Assembly: GCA_949358305.1 (NCBI GenBank)
Contig: OX442318.1
Coordinates: forward strand, 15,482,517 to 15,546,516
DNA length: 64,000 bases
From: Strigamia acuminata
Lineage: Eukaryota > Arthropoda > Chilopoda > Geophilomorpha > Linotaeniidae
Direction: 5' to 3'
Shown here: in pieces, positions 31,323-42,679 of the stretch
Numbering within the stretch: position 1 is the stretch's first letter
Layout of the letters: every line of letters starts with the position of its first letter
Made by a program: the position numbers and the translations under genes
The notes under the pieces: generated by a model
Databases searched by the model: none
The model's input: only the letters and a program-made list of their open reading frames with translations
What the model was told of the DNA's origin: nothing

Positions 31323-32408
31323 AGTGGTAGCAGAGGATGGTTCCTTGCTAATCCACATTTGTTTTGCTAATTTTTCGACGTAATATTCGCAAAATTTGCG
31401 AATTTTGCGCCGGAATTGTTCATTTGTAGGTTTACGACGATTTTCGCCCCGTGTTTCGTATTGGAGACGTTAGATACGCGTCGCCGTCGTTCCACGGCTG
31501 CCTACAACGTTTTCTACACGATTCGACGCCTAATTTTGTCGAAAATCACGCGGGATTCGCGGATTTCCAGACAAATTCATTTATTTTTGCAGACGTTTCG
31601 TCAATTTTCGCCCAGATTCGTGTCGAGGACGTTTCGAGACGTACTGCCGACATTTATAGACGACCAGTGTTGTCTATTTCATCGTTTTTCCTGCCTAATA
31701 TCGTCCGAAATTCCGCGGTCTCGCGAATTTCGAGGCGAATTCTTTTATTTTTTTCAGATTTCGCGTCGATTTGTTTCGACAACGTCCCGACGACGATTTA
31801 TTCCTCGAAACGAGACGATTCTCGCTGTGTTACACCCCGGCGTGTACACAGTATCGCCGAACTCATTAACACGGCGATTTTTCGACGATTTTTGCGTATT
31901 TTCGTGAAGAGCCTCGATTTATTCGAGAAGAATTTGGATTTTCGAATCCAAATTGCGTTTTTCAAACGGGTTTTTCGAGAAAACCCGCTCGTGCCTTTAT
32001 CACGAGCTCGCGTGACGTTACGCGAGAGATTCACCGACCTTTTCGCCTTCCCTGTCGTGAAACTCTGTTAATTATTAAGATAGTTTTAAGATTTTTGGAG
32101 AGGGTCCTTATTAGATTCGCAACAGCTCTTCGGACATTCCGTCCACCGCTGTTGTTGTATTCCAAGGCAAGGCTGAGCCCTGCGCCACCTAGCATTCCCG
32201 CGGCCCCAGGTGGTCACAAAGGACGCTAGGGGGACACTTGCTTTGGGTTATCAACTGATTATAGCATCAGTTCCCCTTTGTCGGATATCCGCTTTGACAG
32301 TGCTTCGTTTCGTGTCACCGAGAGCTTCATTGTGTGCAGTGCTACGACATCGCCGTCGCCATTCTCTGAGCCTTTGCGTTTTGTGCGGTGAGCTGAGTTT
32401 ACTCCAGC
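31323..32408 (+). promoter_or_regulatory. Family B 5' leader with PBS and hairpin
   Basis: PBS TGGTAGCAGAGGATGG at 31325-31340 (16 bases complementary to initiator tRNA-Met). Conserved GC-rich hairpin TACACCCCGGCGTGTA with CAGTATCGCCG at about 31831-31860. ACTCCAG immediately precedes the gag ATG (splice-acceptor-like). Two overlapping open frames near 31416-32071 are short, arginine/phenylalanine-rich and not conserved between families, so I do not call them genes. Confidence 0.75.
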
Positions 32409-35400
32409 ATGCAGAAGTCAGGAGAATCCTCGATGGGAAAAATCCCTATTTTGGGCATTTCGAACTACGAAACGTGGCAGCGCTCGATGCGCATGCTCCT
32501 CAAAGCGGAGGGCCTCTGGAGGCACGTAACAGAAGAGAAAGAGGCTGAACATTTATTAACTTTGACCGACAAAGAAAAAGAACGATTCGCGACGAAAAAG
32601 GATAAAGCACTCGGCATTATCTACGTCCACGTGAGCGAGGCGAAACGTTCTGTGTTGGATGTCTGTAACACCCCCAAAGAGGCTTGGGAAGCGTTATCCA
32701 AAATCTACGCCCCTAGTTCTCTGGCGAGACAGGCAGCCATGCGGTGGCAATTCTTGAGTCTTCACCTCGAGGCGAACGAGGAAATGGTCGATTTCATCGC
32801 ACGTGTCGACCACCACGTCCGCCAACTTAAGGACATTCAAGAAGACGTATCCGATAAGCATCATGCATACCAGTATTTAAACCGCATACCGCAGGAATAC
32901 GCCCAAGTGACATTCGCCATCTATCACATGCCTTTGGCGGACTTTACGCCAAGCAAGGTTTCAGAACAGTTGATATCCGAATATTTACGTCTCAAATCGA
33001 TGGGTTTGGCCCATAATTCTTCTTCAACATCGGTGCACGCGTCCGCCAAAGACCAATCGCGACCTCGGAATGATTCTCGTCGTCGACGACCGCTGTCATC
33101 CGTGAAGTGCTTCAACTGCGACCAAATGGGGCACTACGCTAACAAATGTCCCCTTCCTCGGCGCACTGACCCAAATCAGTCTTCGGCTTCGTTCCAACGC
33201 TCTAGAAGTAAGAGCAAGAAGCCTAATAAGAATTCTGCGCCGAAAGTTGATGACACGCGTCCCCGAGGCAACTCGCGTCCTGTGCGGAAGACGATTTTCT
33301 TCGTGAACGCACCGCAAGTGGTTGAGCGCCCGGTTGCTCACTTTATGCAATCCAACGAGTGGATTGTAGATTGTGGCGCTACAGACCACGTCTCGCATGT
33401 ACGATCATGGTTCTCCGACTTTACGAACATTGTACCTTTCGACATTGAATTAGGCCAGGGAAAATCCCAAGTTACTGGCAAAGGAACCGTACAATTATTG
33501 ACACGCGTAGACGATTACGACAGTATTGTGGTCTTGACGAACGTTTTATACGCGCCGAGCTTCGAAGCCAATTTGATCTCGGTGTCCAAGATCGACAAGA
33601 CCCGTCACCATATCCACATTTATAATGGTGAAGTTAACATCTATGAATCGTCGATTGAGAGTCCCATCCTACGCGCACGGGAGAAGAGTGGCCTTTATTA
33701 TGTGGACGGGTTGTGCTCTAATCCGGCTGTCTCGACATTGATTTCTCCAATCACTCAACCTGAGCCTGTACAGACTTTCGTAACGACAGAGGTTGAATTC
33801 GAGAACATCCCGAAGCCTAAAAAGCAACAGTCAAAGCAACGTGACATTTCGGACTTTAGAATTCAAATGCCACCAATGCCAAACCAGAAGTCAATTCCGG
33901 TAGTGACCAATCCATTGCCTATTCCGCAATCCTTACCTCCTATCCACAATGAGCCACCTACCCCATCCTATGCTGATGTAATACAGCAAATCCCTTCCAC
34001 ACCTTTGCCAGTGATCTCCAATCCTTGCAATGTCTCTCCGTCACAAAAAGAGATAATCCCGAAACCTTTTCAATCCCCGAAGAAGGTTATCGCCAATCCT
34101 GCTTCAATCAAAGATGCAACTGGTTTGTGGCATAGTCGTCTTGGCCACTTACACACTAATGCGATGCGATTGTTGGCGAACAACGATCATGTGCACGGTC
34201 TCGAGCCAGCTGAAGTACGCCAAGAACTGGCTTGCAACCACTGTCGGATTGCAAAATCAACTAGGGCTTCGCACAAACCGGATCCACATCCTTGCACGAC
34301 ACAACCACTAGACCTTCTACACATGGACGTGTGGGGGCCGGCTCCTGTGACCTCTTTTGGTGGTGCTCGTTTTGTCTTTACCGTCATCGACGATGCGACG
34401 AGATACACCTGGATAACGCCCCTTGCACAGAAATCACAAGTTTTTGAATGCTTCAAAGACCTCGTTGCCAGACTCGAACGGGTTGCAAATACCCGCATCA
34501 AAGCGATTCGGTCTGACAGAGGAGGTGAATTTATGTCCAATGAATTTCTTCAATACCTTAAAGAAAAGGGGATCCAGGGTCAGCGAACAAATCCGTCATC
34601 ACCACAGATGAACGGAACTGCCGAGAGAATCAACAGGACGATGGCCGACAACTTTCGATCTATACTCGAAGAAACACAACTTCCAGAGGGCCTGTGGGCT
34701 GAACTAGCGGTTACATTCGCCTACATCAAAAATCGCAGCCCACATTCACGATTAAAGAATGAAGTGCCATACATCCTCTGGCGTCAACGTGCCCTATCAC
34801 TTCGACATTTGAGAAAGATCGGATCCAAATGTTGGGTACACTTTACTGCACCAGGCCGAAAGAAACTCGATGCTCGGGCCTGGGAAGGATTTTTGGTTGG
34901 ATATGCAACGGGAACACGAGGATATCGTGTGTGGAACCCCATAGATAACTCGATAACGGAATCCATTCACGTTAAAATAGACGAGTATCAATCCTACCGA
35001 AAATTCCTTAGAAATCGTAATGGTCGCCAAAATCAAACTTTCGACGATCCAGATGCTGACCGACAACAAAGAGTATCATTCGACGACGACGTACATTACG
35101 TCGATTGGCCCAAACGGACAGATTCGGATGACGGATCGTCAAATGGTGAATCTGATGATGATGATGACGACGATGGAAATGGATCGGTTTCGAGATCGAT
35201 ATCCATTCCTTGTGTTCACATTCCTCCACTTAATACTCCGGAACGTCAACTTATAGATGCATGTGCATTAGCATTGCCCAGTTCAGCAAGCGTGGGCCGC
35301 TCAGCATCATACCCGATTCTTTATCAAGAGGAAGGACAGGACACGGATGAAGATGTTGGACAGATCGTCGAGGAGGCAATTCAACCGGACGCAGCACAAT

Positions 35401-37412
35401 TGCATCAAGTTCGATCCCCTCACATCTCACCAGAAACGTCTCAAGCAAGTTCTCCCGGACTCTCGCCGCCGGGATCACCACTACGTTTTGTCACAACACG
35501 TAGAAGAGATGGCCGAAACGTTTTGCAGCAAATGATGCCAATTTTCGATCAAGGTGCTTTATCTCCGTTACCTCCTGGTCCAACTCATGTTGCAGCCCCG
35601 TCAGCGGGAAAAACGTCTTTCTTTTGGCGCTATATCGGCGGAGATACAGTCTTTAGACGATGGGTTCGGGAGGAGCATCTTCGGAAAGATCAACGACCCG
35701 GCTGCATCGATATCGACGTTTATTATTTCCCGGAACCGAATCTTCGACTGCGTTCGAGACGAGACGTTGAAGAATTCTGTGTTATGAACGATCTCCCCTA
35801 CGACCCGGAACTGTTCTTTTTCGGCAATATGGAACACACGCTGCCCACGATTCCTGGTCCTCGTCACGTCGCACATCTATGTCGCACGGAACCGTCATCG
35901 TATGCCGAAATCCCAAAATTTCATGACGCCCCAAAATGGCGCGAAGCCATCGATGAGGAGTTAGGGACATTCAAAGAAAGAGAAATTTACGTTGAAGTCC
36001 CGAGACCGCCCAAAACCACAGTGTTGGGCTGTAAATGGATTTTCAAGTTAAAATCGGACGCGGCCGGCACCATAACTCGTTATCGCGCAAGACTCGTGGC
36101 CCAGGGCTTTCGACAAACCCTGGGAGTGGACTACGACGAGGTCTTCAGTCCGGTCGTAAACTTTGTGCTCATCCGACTTTTCTTCTGTCTTCTGGTTGTT
36201 TTGAAAGGGTGGAAAGATGCGCACCTCGACGTCAGGTGTGCATACCTGTACGGGGACCTGAAGCACAAGGTGTACATGCGCATCCCGGCAGGTGCAACCT
36301 GTACGAATCCCGACAACGTATGGCTGCTTGTTAAATCCCTCTACGGACTTCACCAATCAGGGAGGCAGTGGTACGAAAAGTTGGACGAGTCACTTCGAGC
36401 CCTCGGTTTCCGGAAAATGCCCGCCTGCAATTGCGTGTATATCTACGGCAATTGTGCAGTCATGCTGGTGTACGTCGATGACATTGTTCTGTTTTACGCT
36501 TCCGACACCGTGTTAAACCGAATTATCCAACTTATCACCTCGAAGTTCGATATCGTCAACCTCGGACCCATCACGAAACTATTAGGAGTCGAGTTCATCC
36601 GAGATATGGGGCGCACCTTTATTTCACAACGCGCCTATATTGCCAAACTGGTCAAGAAGTTTGAAGTATTGACGAATCGACTCGTGAAAGTCCCAGTTAC
36701 ACCCGGGACGACACTCGTGAGGGGACCCACCGACAACTTGATTGACTTTCCATATCGATCACTGATCGGATCGCTTCTGTTTCTGGCTTCGAGGACGCGC
36801 CCCGACATCTTATTTTCCGTCATTTCGCTGAGTCAATTCAATACGTGCTACGACAAAACCCACATTCGTGCCCTTTTGCAAGTACTCCAATACGTGGCAA
36901 ACACCATGGATTATTGCATCGAACTTTCAGGCTGCACGTCCAGTCAGCTCTGGGCGTATACGGATGCGTCGTGGGCAAGCGACTTGGCTACGTCTTTAAG
37001 TTTCGGCGGTTTCATAACTTATATCGGAAATGTGCCTATTGGCTGGTCGTGCCGAAAACAATCAACGGTCGCATGTTCAACTATGGAAGCGGAGTTTATC
37101 GCCCTAGTTGAATGTGTGAAAGAAACTTACTGGCTCGATCACATTTTCACCGAATTTCCGATCCTCGACCATATCTCGCGACCGATTATTTACTCCGACG
37201 CCCTGGCCAGTATTCAATTTACATCGAATGACGTGGAGAATGCTAAAACAAAGCATATCCGCGTCAAATACCATTGGCTCAGGGAGTGGTTCACGGCAGG
37301 ATGTTTTGATCTTCGTAAAGTGTCCGGTGAACGGAACGTCGCAGACATATTCACCAAATGGCTCAGCTCTGAACGTCTGCGATCACTAATTTCAAACATC
37401 TTCCGACTGTGA
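32409..37412 (+). CDS. Copia gag-pol polyprotein, family B (1667 aa, intact)
   Basis: ATG at 32409 (MQKSGESS). Gag of the UBN2 type, zinc knuckle C234-C237-H242-C247, retropepsin D321-C-G-A, GAG-pre-integrase HHCC region, integrase D640, D703, E739 (35-residue spacing), acidic/proline linker about 850-1070, MBD-like block with W1085, R1092, D1103 and R1115, reverse transcriptase with Y1355-V-D-D, and RNase H with D1519 and MEAEF. Same architecture as family A but clearly diverged, while RT and RNase H remain very similar. All catalytic residues are present, so it is probably autonomous. Confidence 0.97.
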   Translation: MQKSGESSMGKIPILGISNYETWQRSMRMLLKAEGLWRHVTEEKEAEHLLTLTDKEKERFATKKDKALGIIYVHVSEAKRSVLDVCNTPKEAWEALSKIYAPSSLARQAAMRWQFLSLHLEANEEMVDFIARVDHHVRQLKDIQEDVSDKHHAYQYLNRIPQEYAQVTFAIYHMPLADFTPSKVSEQLISEYLRLKSMGLAHNSSSTSVHASAKDQSRPRNDSRRRRPLSSVKCFNCDQMGHYANKCPLPRRTDPNQSSASFQRSRSKSKKPNKNSAPKVDDTRPRGNSRPVRKTIFFVNAPQVVERPVAHFMQSNEWIVDCGATDHVSHVRSWFSDFTNIVPFDIELGQGKSQVTGKGTVQLLTRVDDYDSIVVLTNVLYAPSFEANLISVSKIDKTRHHIHIYNGEVNIYESSIESPILRAREKSGLYYVDGLCSNPAVSTLISPITQPEPVQTFVTTEVEFENIPKPKKQQSKQRDISDFRIQMPPMPNQKSIPVVTNPLPIPQSLPPIHNEPPTPSYADVIQQIPSTPLPVISNPCNVSPSQKEIIPKPFQSPKKVIANPASIKDATGLWHSRLGHLHTNAMRLLANNDHVHGLEPAEVRQELACNHCRIAKSTRASHKPDPHPCTTQPLDLLHMDVWGPAPVTSFGGARFVFTVIDDATRYTWITPLAQKSQVFECFKDLVARLERVANTRIKAIRSDRGGEFMSNEFLQYLKEKGIQGQRTNPSSPQMNGTAERINRTMADNFRSILEETQLPEGLWAELAVTFAYIKNRSPHSRLKNEVPYILWRQRALSLRHLRKIGSKCWVHFTAPGRKKLDARAWEGFLVGYATGTRGYRVWNPIDNSITESIHVKIDEYQSYRKFLRNRNGRQNQTFDDPDADRQQRVSFDDDVHYVDWPKRTDSDDGSSNGESDDDDDDDGNGSVSRSISIPCVHIPPLNTPERQLIDACALALPSSASVGRSASYPILYQEEGQDTDEDVGQIVEEAIQPDAAQLHQVRSPHISPETSQASSPGLSPPGSPLRFVTTRRRDGRNVLQQMMPIFDQGALSPLPPGPTHVAAPSAGKTSFFWRYIGGDTVFRRWVREEHLRKDQRPGCIDIDVYYFPEPNLRLRSRRDVEEFCVMNDLPYDPELFFFGNMEHTLPTIPGPRHVAHLCRTEPSSYAEIPKFHDAPKWREAIDEELGTFKEREIYVEVPRPPKTTVLGCKWIFKLKSDAAGTITRYRARLVAQGFRQTLGVDYDEVFSPVVNFVLIRLFFCLLVVLKGWKDAHLDVRCAYLYGDLKHKVYMRIPAGATCTNPDNVWLLVKSLYGLHQSGRQWYEKLDESLRALGFRKMPACNCVYIYGNCAVMLVYVDDIVLFYASDTVLNRIIQLITSKFDIVNLGPITKLLGVEFIRDMGRTFISQRAYIAKLVKKFEVLTNRLVKVPVTPGTTLVRGPTDNLIDFPYRSLIGSLLFLASRTRPDILFSVISLSQFNTCYDKTHIRALLQVLQYVANTMDYCIELSGCTSSQLWAYTDASWASDLATSLSFGGFITYIGNVPIGWSCRKQSTVACSTMEAEFIALVECVKETYWLDHIFTEFPILDHISRPIIYSDALASIQFTSNDVENAKTKHIRVKYHWLREWFTAGCFDLRKVSGERNVADIFTKWLSSERLRSLISNIFRL
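35634..35831 (+). other. MBD-like domain inside the family B polyprotein
   Basis: About residues 1076-1141. W1085, arginines at +2 and +7, DVYYF with D1103, RSR beginning at R1115 exactly 12 residues later, and a closing ELFFFG. Basis as for family A. Confidence 0.75.
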
Positions 37413-37633
37413 ACTCTTACCGAGACCTTATCGTGACATTCTTTATTTCTTATACCGGATTATGAGGATCATCGAGTTTCTGAGGGAATATTCGGGCTTA
37501 CGTAGTGTTTTTCAATGATAGTACCCGGCTCGATGATTCGACCTTATTATTTATCTTTTCCCGTAAATTATACTGTAATTCCAGTTTTTGCATAGGCTTT
37601 TCCCCTGATTCTATTTCCATCGATAGGGGGAAT
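37413..37633 (+). other. Family B 3' untranslated region and polypurine tract
   Basis: 221 bases between stop codon and 3' LTR, without coding. The purine tract ATAGGGGG lies at 37623-37630, followed by AAT and the LTR. Confidence 0.8.
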
Positions 37634-38171
37634 TGTTGGTCTATAAGACCGTGACATGTCTCGATGTGATATAGAATCACATAATGATCTTTCATTTCGG
37701 TGTATATTTATACATTTATAATTATCCAGTCTGTTTTGTTAATATTCGATATTTATTATCATTGATTGTATTTATGCATGCAGCACCATGCATTCGTTAG
37801 ACTTTCTATTCAATTCCCAATGTATTATGTTCTTTTAATGCCATGCATCGCCACCAGAGTGTGTCCCACTCTCTCTTGTTTTCTTCCAACATGGCCGCAC
37901 ACAGTGCTTTGTGCTGTGTGATTTTCTCAACTCCAGAATGGAGCCTATTTGTAAGTTATTTCATTTCCATTAAATGTTTTATTATTTTAGTTGTTAGTGT
38001 TCATTATTAGAACACCTTTTAGTCCATCTCCAGCGCATATAAGCGGCCTTAAGCCGCGCGCCCGTCTCGTACGCATTGCCGTTATCGTCGTCGCCTCGTA
38101 CGTGTGTGAAACACGCCTATCGCTTCCTTTTTCGGTGTGAAAACCGAACTGCGCCGCTTTCCTCTGCTACA
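37634..38171 (+). repeat. Family B 3' LTR
   Basis: 538 bp, no difference from the 5' LTR noticed by eye; followed by the right target duplication GAAAG (38172-38176). Confidence 0.97.
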
Positions 38172-38176
38172 GAAAG

Positions 38177-40105
38177 GCCGGGGGAACTGGCATTGGACGT
38201 TCCCGGTGACACATGGGCAGACTGATTCAGTCGCAATTCTTCCGCGTCCGGTTGAACCGCAAATTCCTCGATCTGCTCAACGTCATCGTCGGTGTCGTCC
38301 CCAATTGGTCCTGCAGCGGCCTCTTCATTTTCTTCGTTAGTGATCGGATGTGATATGGAATGACGAATTGGAGTTGGCAATGTCGATGCGCAAAGTTCCA
38401 ATAATTGTCGTTCCGGTGTAGTTGGCGGGGGAATATGAACGATCTGCATAGGTGGCGTCTTTGATTTAGAAGCCGACTTGGATACAGATTTTTCTTCGGA
38501 TATCGAATGCTCATCATCTGATGCTGGCTTGATCGACCAGTCCGCATATTGGATGGTGTCGTTGAATGACACTCTTTGTTGTTCATTGTTGGGTTCGTAA
38601 AAGGACTCGTTGTTGCCATTTGGTATATTTCGCAGAAATTTGCGGTACGATTGATGTTCGTCTATGCGGACGTGGGCTGATTCGGTGACTTTATTGTCGA
38701 TGGGATTCCAAATCCTGTAGCCACGTGTTGCAACCGCGTAACCAACGAGGTATCCTTCCCACGCGCGAGGTTCAAGCTTTTTACGGCCTGGCGCTGTGTA
38801 GTGAACCCAACATTTAGATCCGATCTTTCGCAAGTGTCTTAAAGATAGTGCCCGTTCACGCCAAAGTACATAGGGAACTTGATTCTTCAAACGTGAATGA
38901 GGGCTTCTGTTCTTGATATAGGCGAAAGTTACTGCGAGTTCTGCCCACAAACCGGCTGGAAGTTTGGTTTCTTCGTGAATTGCGCGGAGGTTGTCTGCCA
39001 TCGTCCTGTTGATGCGCTCAGCCGTTCCATTCATTTGTGGGCTTGATGGGTTTGTCCGTTGGAATTGGATCCCCTTGTCCTTTAAATAGCGTTCAAATTC
39101 ATTGGACATGAATTCTCCGCCACGGTCTGTGCGAATGGCCTTGATCGTTGTATTCGCGACCCGTTCGACTCTAGCGGCAAAGTCTTTAAAACATGCGAAG
39201 ACTTGGGACTTTTGCGCCAATGGGGTAATCCAAGTATATCGTGTAGCGTCATCAATGATCGTTAGAACGAAACGAGCTCCACCGAAAGATGTTGCAGGAG
39301 CCGGTCCCCACACGTCCATATGCAGGAGGTCGAGTGCTTTGGTGGTACTCGGGTGAAGGTCCGGTTTGTGTGAAATTTTGATTGATTTTGCAAGACGGCA
39401 GTCATTGCAGGCGAGTTCCTGTTTGACTTCTCCAGGTTCCATTCCGTAAACTTGGTCGTTATTCGCCAACAGGCGCATTGCATTTGTGTGCAAATGCCCT
39501 AATCTGCTATGCCATAGACCCGTAGCATCCTTTACGTTTGCAGGGCTAGCAACTGCCTTCTTTGGTGACTTAGAAGGATTGCTCGGAGGAGGAGGTATGG
39601 CAGGAGGAGTATTAGGTAATGGCGTGGTCGGAATGGATTGGAGAACGTTGGAATAGGATTGGACAAGAGGATCAGGTTGGACATTGGTGGATTTGGGAGC
39701 AGTTTGAGACTGGATAGGATTGACGATTTGATTCGGAATTTGCTTCGGAATTGGTGGCATTTCTATGCGAAAATCCGTAATGTCTCCTTGTCTTGATTTC
39801 CCCTTCTTCGGTTTCGGAATGTTCTCAAAATCCACTTCTGTCGTGACATAAGTCAAAACTGGCGGTTGTTGAATTGGTGGCGGAATTGTCGTCGACACCG
39901 GAATTGAAACCGTCGTAGCCACAGAAGGTGTTGAACATAAACCGTCCACATAATATAATCCTGCCTTCTCCTTTGCCCGAAGAATAGAACTTCGAATGTC
40001 CGATTGATAGATGTTGACTTCACCGTTGTAGAAGTGTATGTGATGACGTGTTTTATCAATTTTGGACACCGAAATCAAATTGGCTTCAAAATTCGGTGCA
40101 AAAAG
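38177..40105 (-). pseudogene. Copia family B2 pol, middle part (protease end to linker)
   Basis: Minus strand. It starts (at 40105) within the C-terminal part of the protease region and runs through the GAG-pre-integrase zinc region (LWHSRLGHLHTNAM), the integrase core (HMDVWGP, RTDRGGEF, MNGTAERINRTM) and the acidic linker to the B insertion at 38177. No stop or frameshift. The frame joins the gag part at 40595 once the solo LTR D and one AAAAG are removed, and the RT part at 30784 once B is removed. B2 was therefore coding-intact when these insertions occurred. Confidence 0.93.
40101..40105. repeat. Target-site duplication of solo LTR D (AAAAG)
   Basis: AAAAG at 40101-40105 and at 40590-40594, exactly flanking the LTR. 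Confidence 0.9.
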
Positions 40106-40589
40106 TGTAGCAGAGGAGGAGGCGCAGAACGGTCAATTAGACCGTGTGGAAGCGTGAAACACGCACGAAAATCAAAGTGCGTGGCCGTAATGGCGAGCGC
40201 ACGCGAATACCGCTAATGGCGGGCCAAAAACTAAGCTGCTGCACGCAAAACGTGCTTATATGCAGCAAAAAGACAACTACACAATGTAAAAATAATAAAT
40301 GTTTACTCTAAAATAAAACAACTTACAAATTGAGACCATTTTGGTGTAGATAACATGGTTATGCTTGCACAGCCTGCAAGCAGCCATCTTGGAATGAGGA
40401 AAATATACAATGACACCATCTGGTGTTAAGAATTATCAACTTAATACAATTGAGCTGTGGGCAGCATTATACCCAATGATAAATAATTATATAAAGACAA
40501 AATAAATACAAAAAGCTGCTTAGTGCAGATAAACACTAGGAAATATCCGTAATGAGTACGGAGGACTATTTGGCATTGGAAAACAACAA
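40106..40589 (-). repeat. Solo LTR, copia family D (484 bp)
   Basis: On the minus strand it starts TGTTGTTTTCC and ends CCTCTGCTACA. It resembles the 471-bp LTRs of D2 (shared start, GTATGGCATC-type region, GCCATCTTGG, ACACCATCTGGTGT). No internal region is present. With a perfect duplication this is the normal product of LTR-LTR recombination. The CCTCTGCTAC end again mimics the tRNA 3' end. Confidence 0.93.
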
Positions 40590-40594
40590 AAAGT

Positions 40595-41730
40595 ACATTC
40601 GTCAAATTCACAATACAATTGCAGTCGTCTATCCTGGTTAGAAGTCGGACATTTCCTTTTCCAGTCACCTTGGACTTGCCTTGTCCGAGTTCGATGTCGA
40701 ATGGCACGATGTCAACAAAATCCGTAAACCAAGCTCGAACATAAGAGACGTGGTCCGTCGCGCCACAGTCGACAATCCATTCATTGGATTGCATGAAATG
40801 TGCAACTGGGCGCGCTGGGGCTTGCGGGGCACTGGCGAAGAATGTCCCTTCTCGTGTTGGACGAGAACAACCACGCGGACGCGTATTGTCGGGTTTGGGC
40901 GCGGAGTTTTTGTTGCGCTTCTTGCTCTTGCTTCGAGAGCGTTGGAAAGAAGCTGATGCCGTGGGTTGATTGTGATCCTCCCGTCGTGGATGGGGACACT
41001 TGTTCGCGTAGTGGCCCATCTCATTACAGTTGAAACATTTAATTTCGGATAAAGGTCGACGAGGACGAGAACTCTTCCGGGATTGTTGGCCTTTTACAGA
41101 CGAATGCACAGAAGACGAGTGTACATTATGCAGTCCCATCGGCTTTAACCGTAGATATTCAGAAATCAACTGTTCAGCGACTTTGGTCGGTGTAAAATCC
41201 TGATCAGGCCAGTGATATATAGCGAACGTTGCTTGTGCGTATTCGGGCGGTAGTCGGTTGAGGTACTGGTATGCATGGTGATCATCTGTCGTAACCTCTT
41301 TGATGTCGGCTAATTGACGGACAAAATGATCCACTCGATTGATGAAATCCTGCATTTCCTCGTTGGCCTCGAGATGTAAAGTCAAGAATTCCGACCGTAA
41401 TGCTGCCCGTCGCGCCCGCGAACTAGGCGCGTACGCTTTTGCCAGGACGTCCCATGCCTGTTTAGGAGTATCACAATTGTCCAAGGCTGAACGTTTCGGT
41501 TCGCTGACATACATGTAAATGTGTCCGAGAGCTTTGTCCTTTTTAACCATGTAACGTTCTTTCTTTTTGTCCGTTAAAGTCAAAAGATGATCGGCCTCCT
41601 TCTCTTCCGTCACATGCCTCCAAAGGCCCTCGGACTTCAAAAGCATCCGCATCGCTCTCTGCCAGGGCTCGTAATTCCCAACAGAGAGGATGGGAATCCT
41701 GCTGACCGTCGTTTCCGTTGTCTTTTGCAT
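40595..41730 (-). pseudogene. Copia family B2 gag and protease part
   Basis: Minus strand; ATG at 41730 (MQKTTETT). UBN2-type gag, CCHC zinc knuckle CFNCNEMGHYANKC (near 41003-41044), retropepsin DCGATDH (near 40765) and the sequence up to VLF, where the solo LTR D interrupts. No internal stop; the apparent C-terminus within the LTR is not real. Closely related to the family B gag. Confidence 0.93.
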
Positions 41731-42679
41731 CGTTGCGAAGATTCGGCACACCACGCAAAGCACACGGACTCAGAGAAATGGTATAACGGCGATCGAAGCA
41801 CTTCACTAAATCACAAAAGGTGTGTACGAATGTTTGTTCACACAATGTCGTTGCACTTATCACAAATTCACCTCCCTCGTGGTTCAAAGCGGATATCACC
41901 CGAAGGGGAGCCGATGCTACAATCGGCTGAGAACCTAAAGCAAGTGTCCCCCTAGCTTCCTTTATAGCCACCTGGGGCTGCGGGAGTGCTAGGTGGCGCA
42001 GGGCTCAGCCTTGCTCTAGAATACGAACACCGCTTGGACAGACTTGTCCGTAGGGCAGTGTCGATGCTAAAGGATCCCTCTCCAAAATACCCACTTAAAT
42101 TTAACAGAGTTTCACGAAATGAAGGAGAAATAGATGAATCGCTGTGGATTGTCACACAGCCTCGTGCAATCAGATAACACGGCACAGTTCTCTCGAAGAA
42201 CTGAGAAAAACGCAATTTGGATTCGAAAATCCAAATTCTTCTCATTAAATGAGGCTCTTCGCATAAAAGCTTTGAAAATCGTCGAAATTTCGAGTTCGGC
42301 GATACTGTGCACACGCCGGGGTGTGACACAGCGAGAATTCGTCTCGTTTCTCGATGGTGAACGTCTACTCGACGTCGTCGAATCGAAAATCGTCGCCGTA
42401 ACGTCGAAAATCTGAAAAACACAAAATCGCCGCAAAATTCGCGAAACCCGCGGAATTTTCGGCGATAATTAATGAAAATAACTGATGCACAACGTCGCCA
42501 AGGCGTTGTGAGGATGCAGGGGTCGTCTCACAGCGTGAAACGTGAGGAAAATGCCGAAAATCGTCGCGGAAACCTAAAAATACAAAATTGCCGCGAAATT
42601 CGCGAAATTCGCGGAATTTTCGGCAATAGTTAGTGGAAAAATAGCGTGCAAAGGATGAAAACCATCCTCTGCTACCAAT
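41731..42679 (-). promoter_or_regulatory. Family B2 5' leader with PBS
   Basis: Minus strand. PBS complement at 42662-42677 (CCATCCTCTGCTACCA, 16-base match to initiator tRNA-Met 3' end with CCA). GC-rich hairpin CACACCCCGGCGTGTG with CAGTATCGCCG at about 42294-42325. The leader is AT/T-rich with CGCGAATTTCGCG-like runs. No supported coding. Confidence 0.75.

Larger units (their letters stand above)
30785..38171 (+). mobile_element. Complete Ty1/copia element, family B (7387 bp)
   Basis: 538-bp LTRs that look identical by eye, PBS, 1.1-kb leader, one intact gag-pol frame, purine tract and a perfect 5-bp target duplication. It inserted into a related element (B2) in opposite orientation. Intact features make it a candidate for recent or present activity. 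Confidence 0.98.

Noticed and set aside
31416-32071. Overlapping frames of 163 and 206 codons in the family B leader
   Set aside because: Arginine/phenylalanine-rich products of a TTTTCG-rich leader, not conserved in the B2 leader, no domain.
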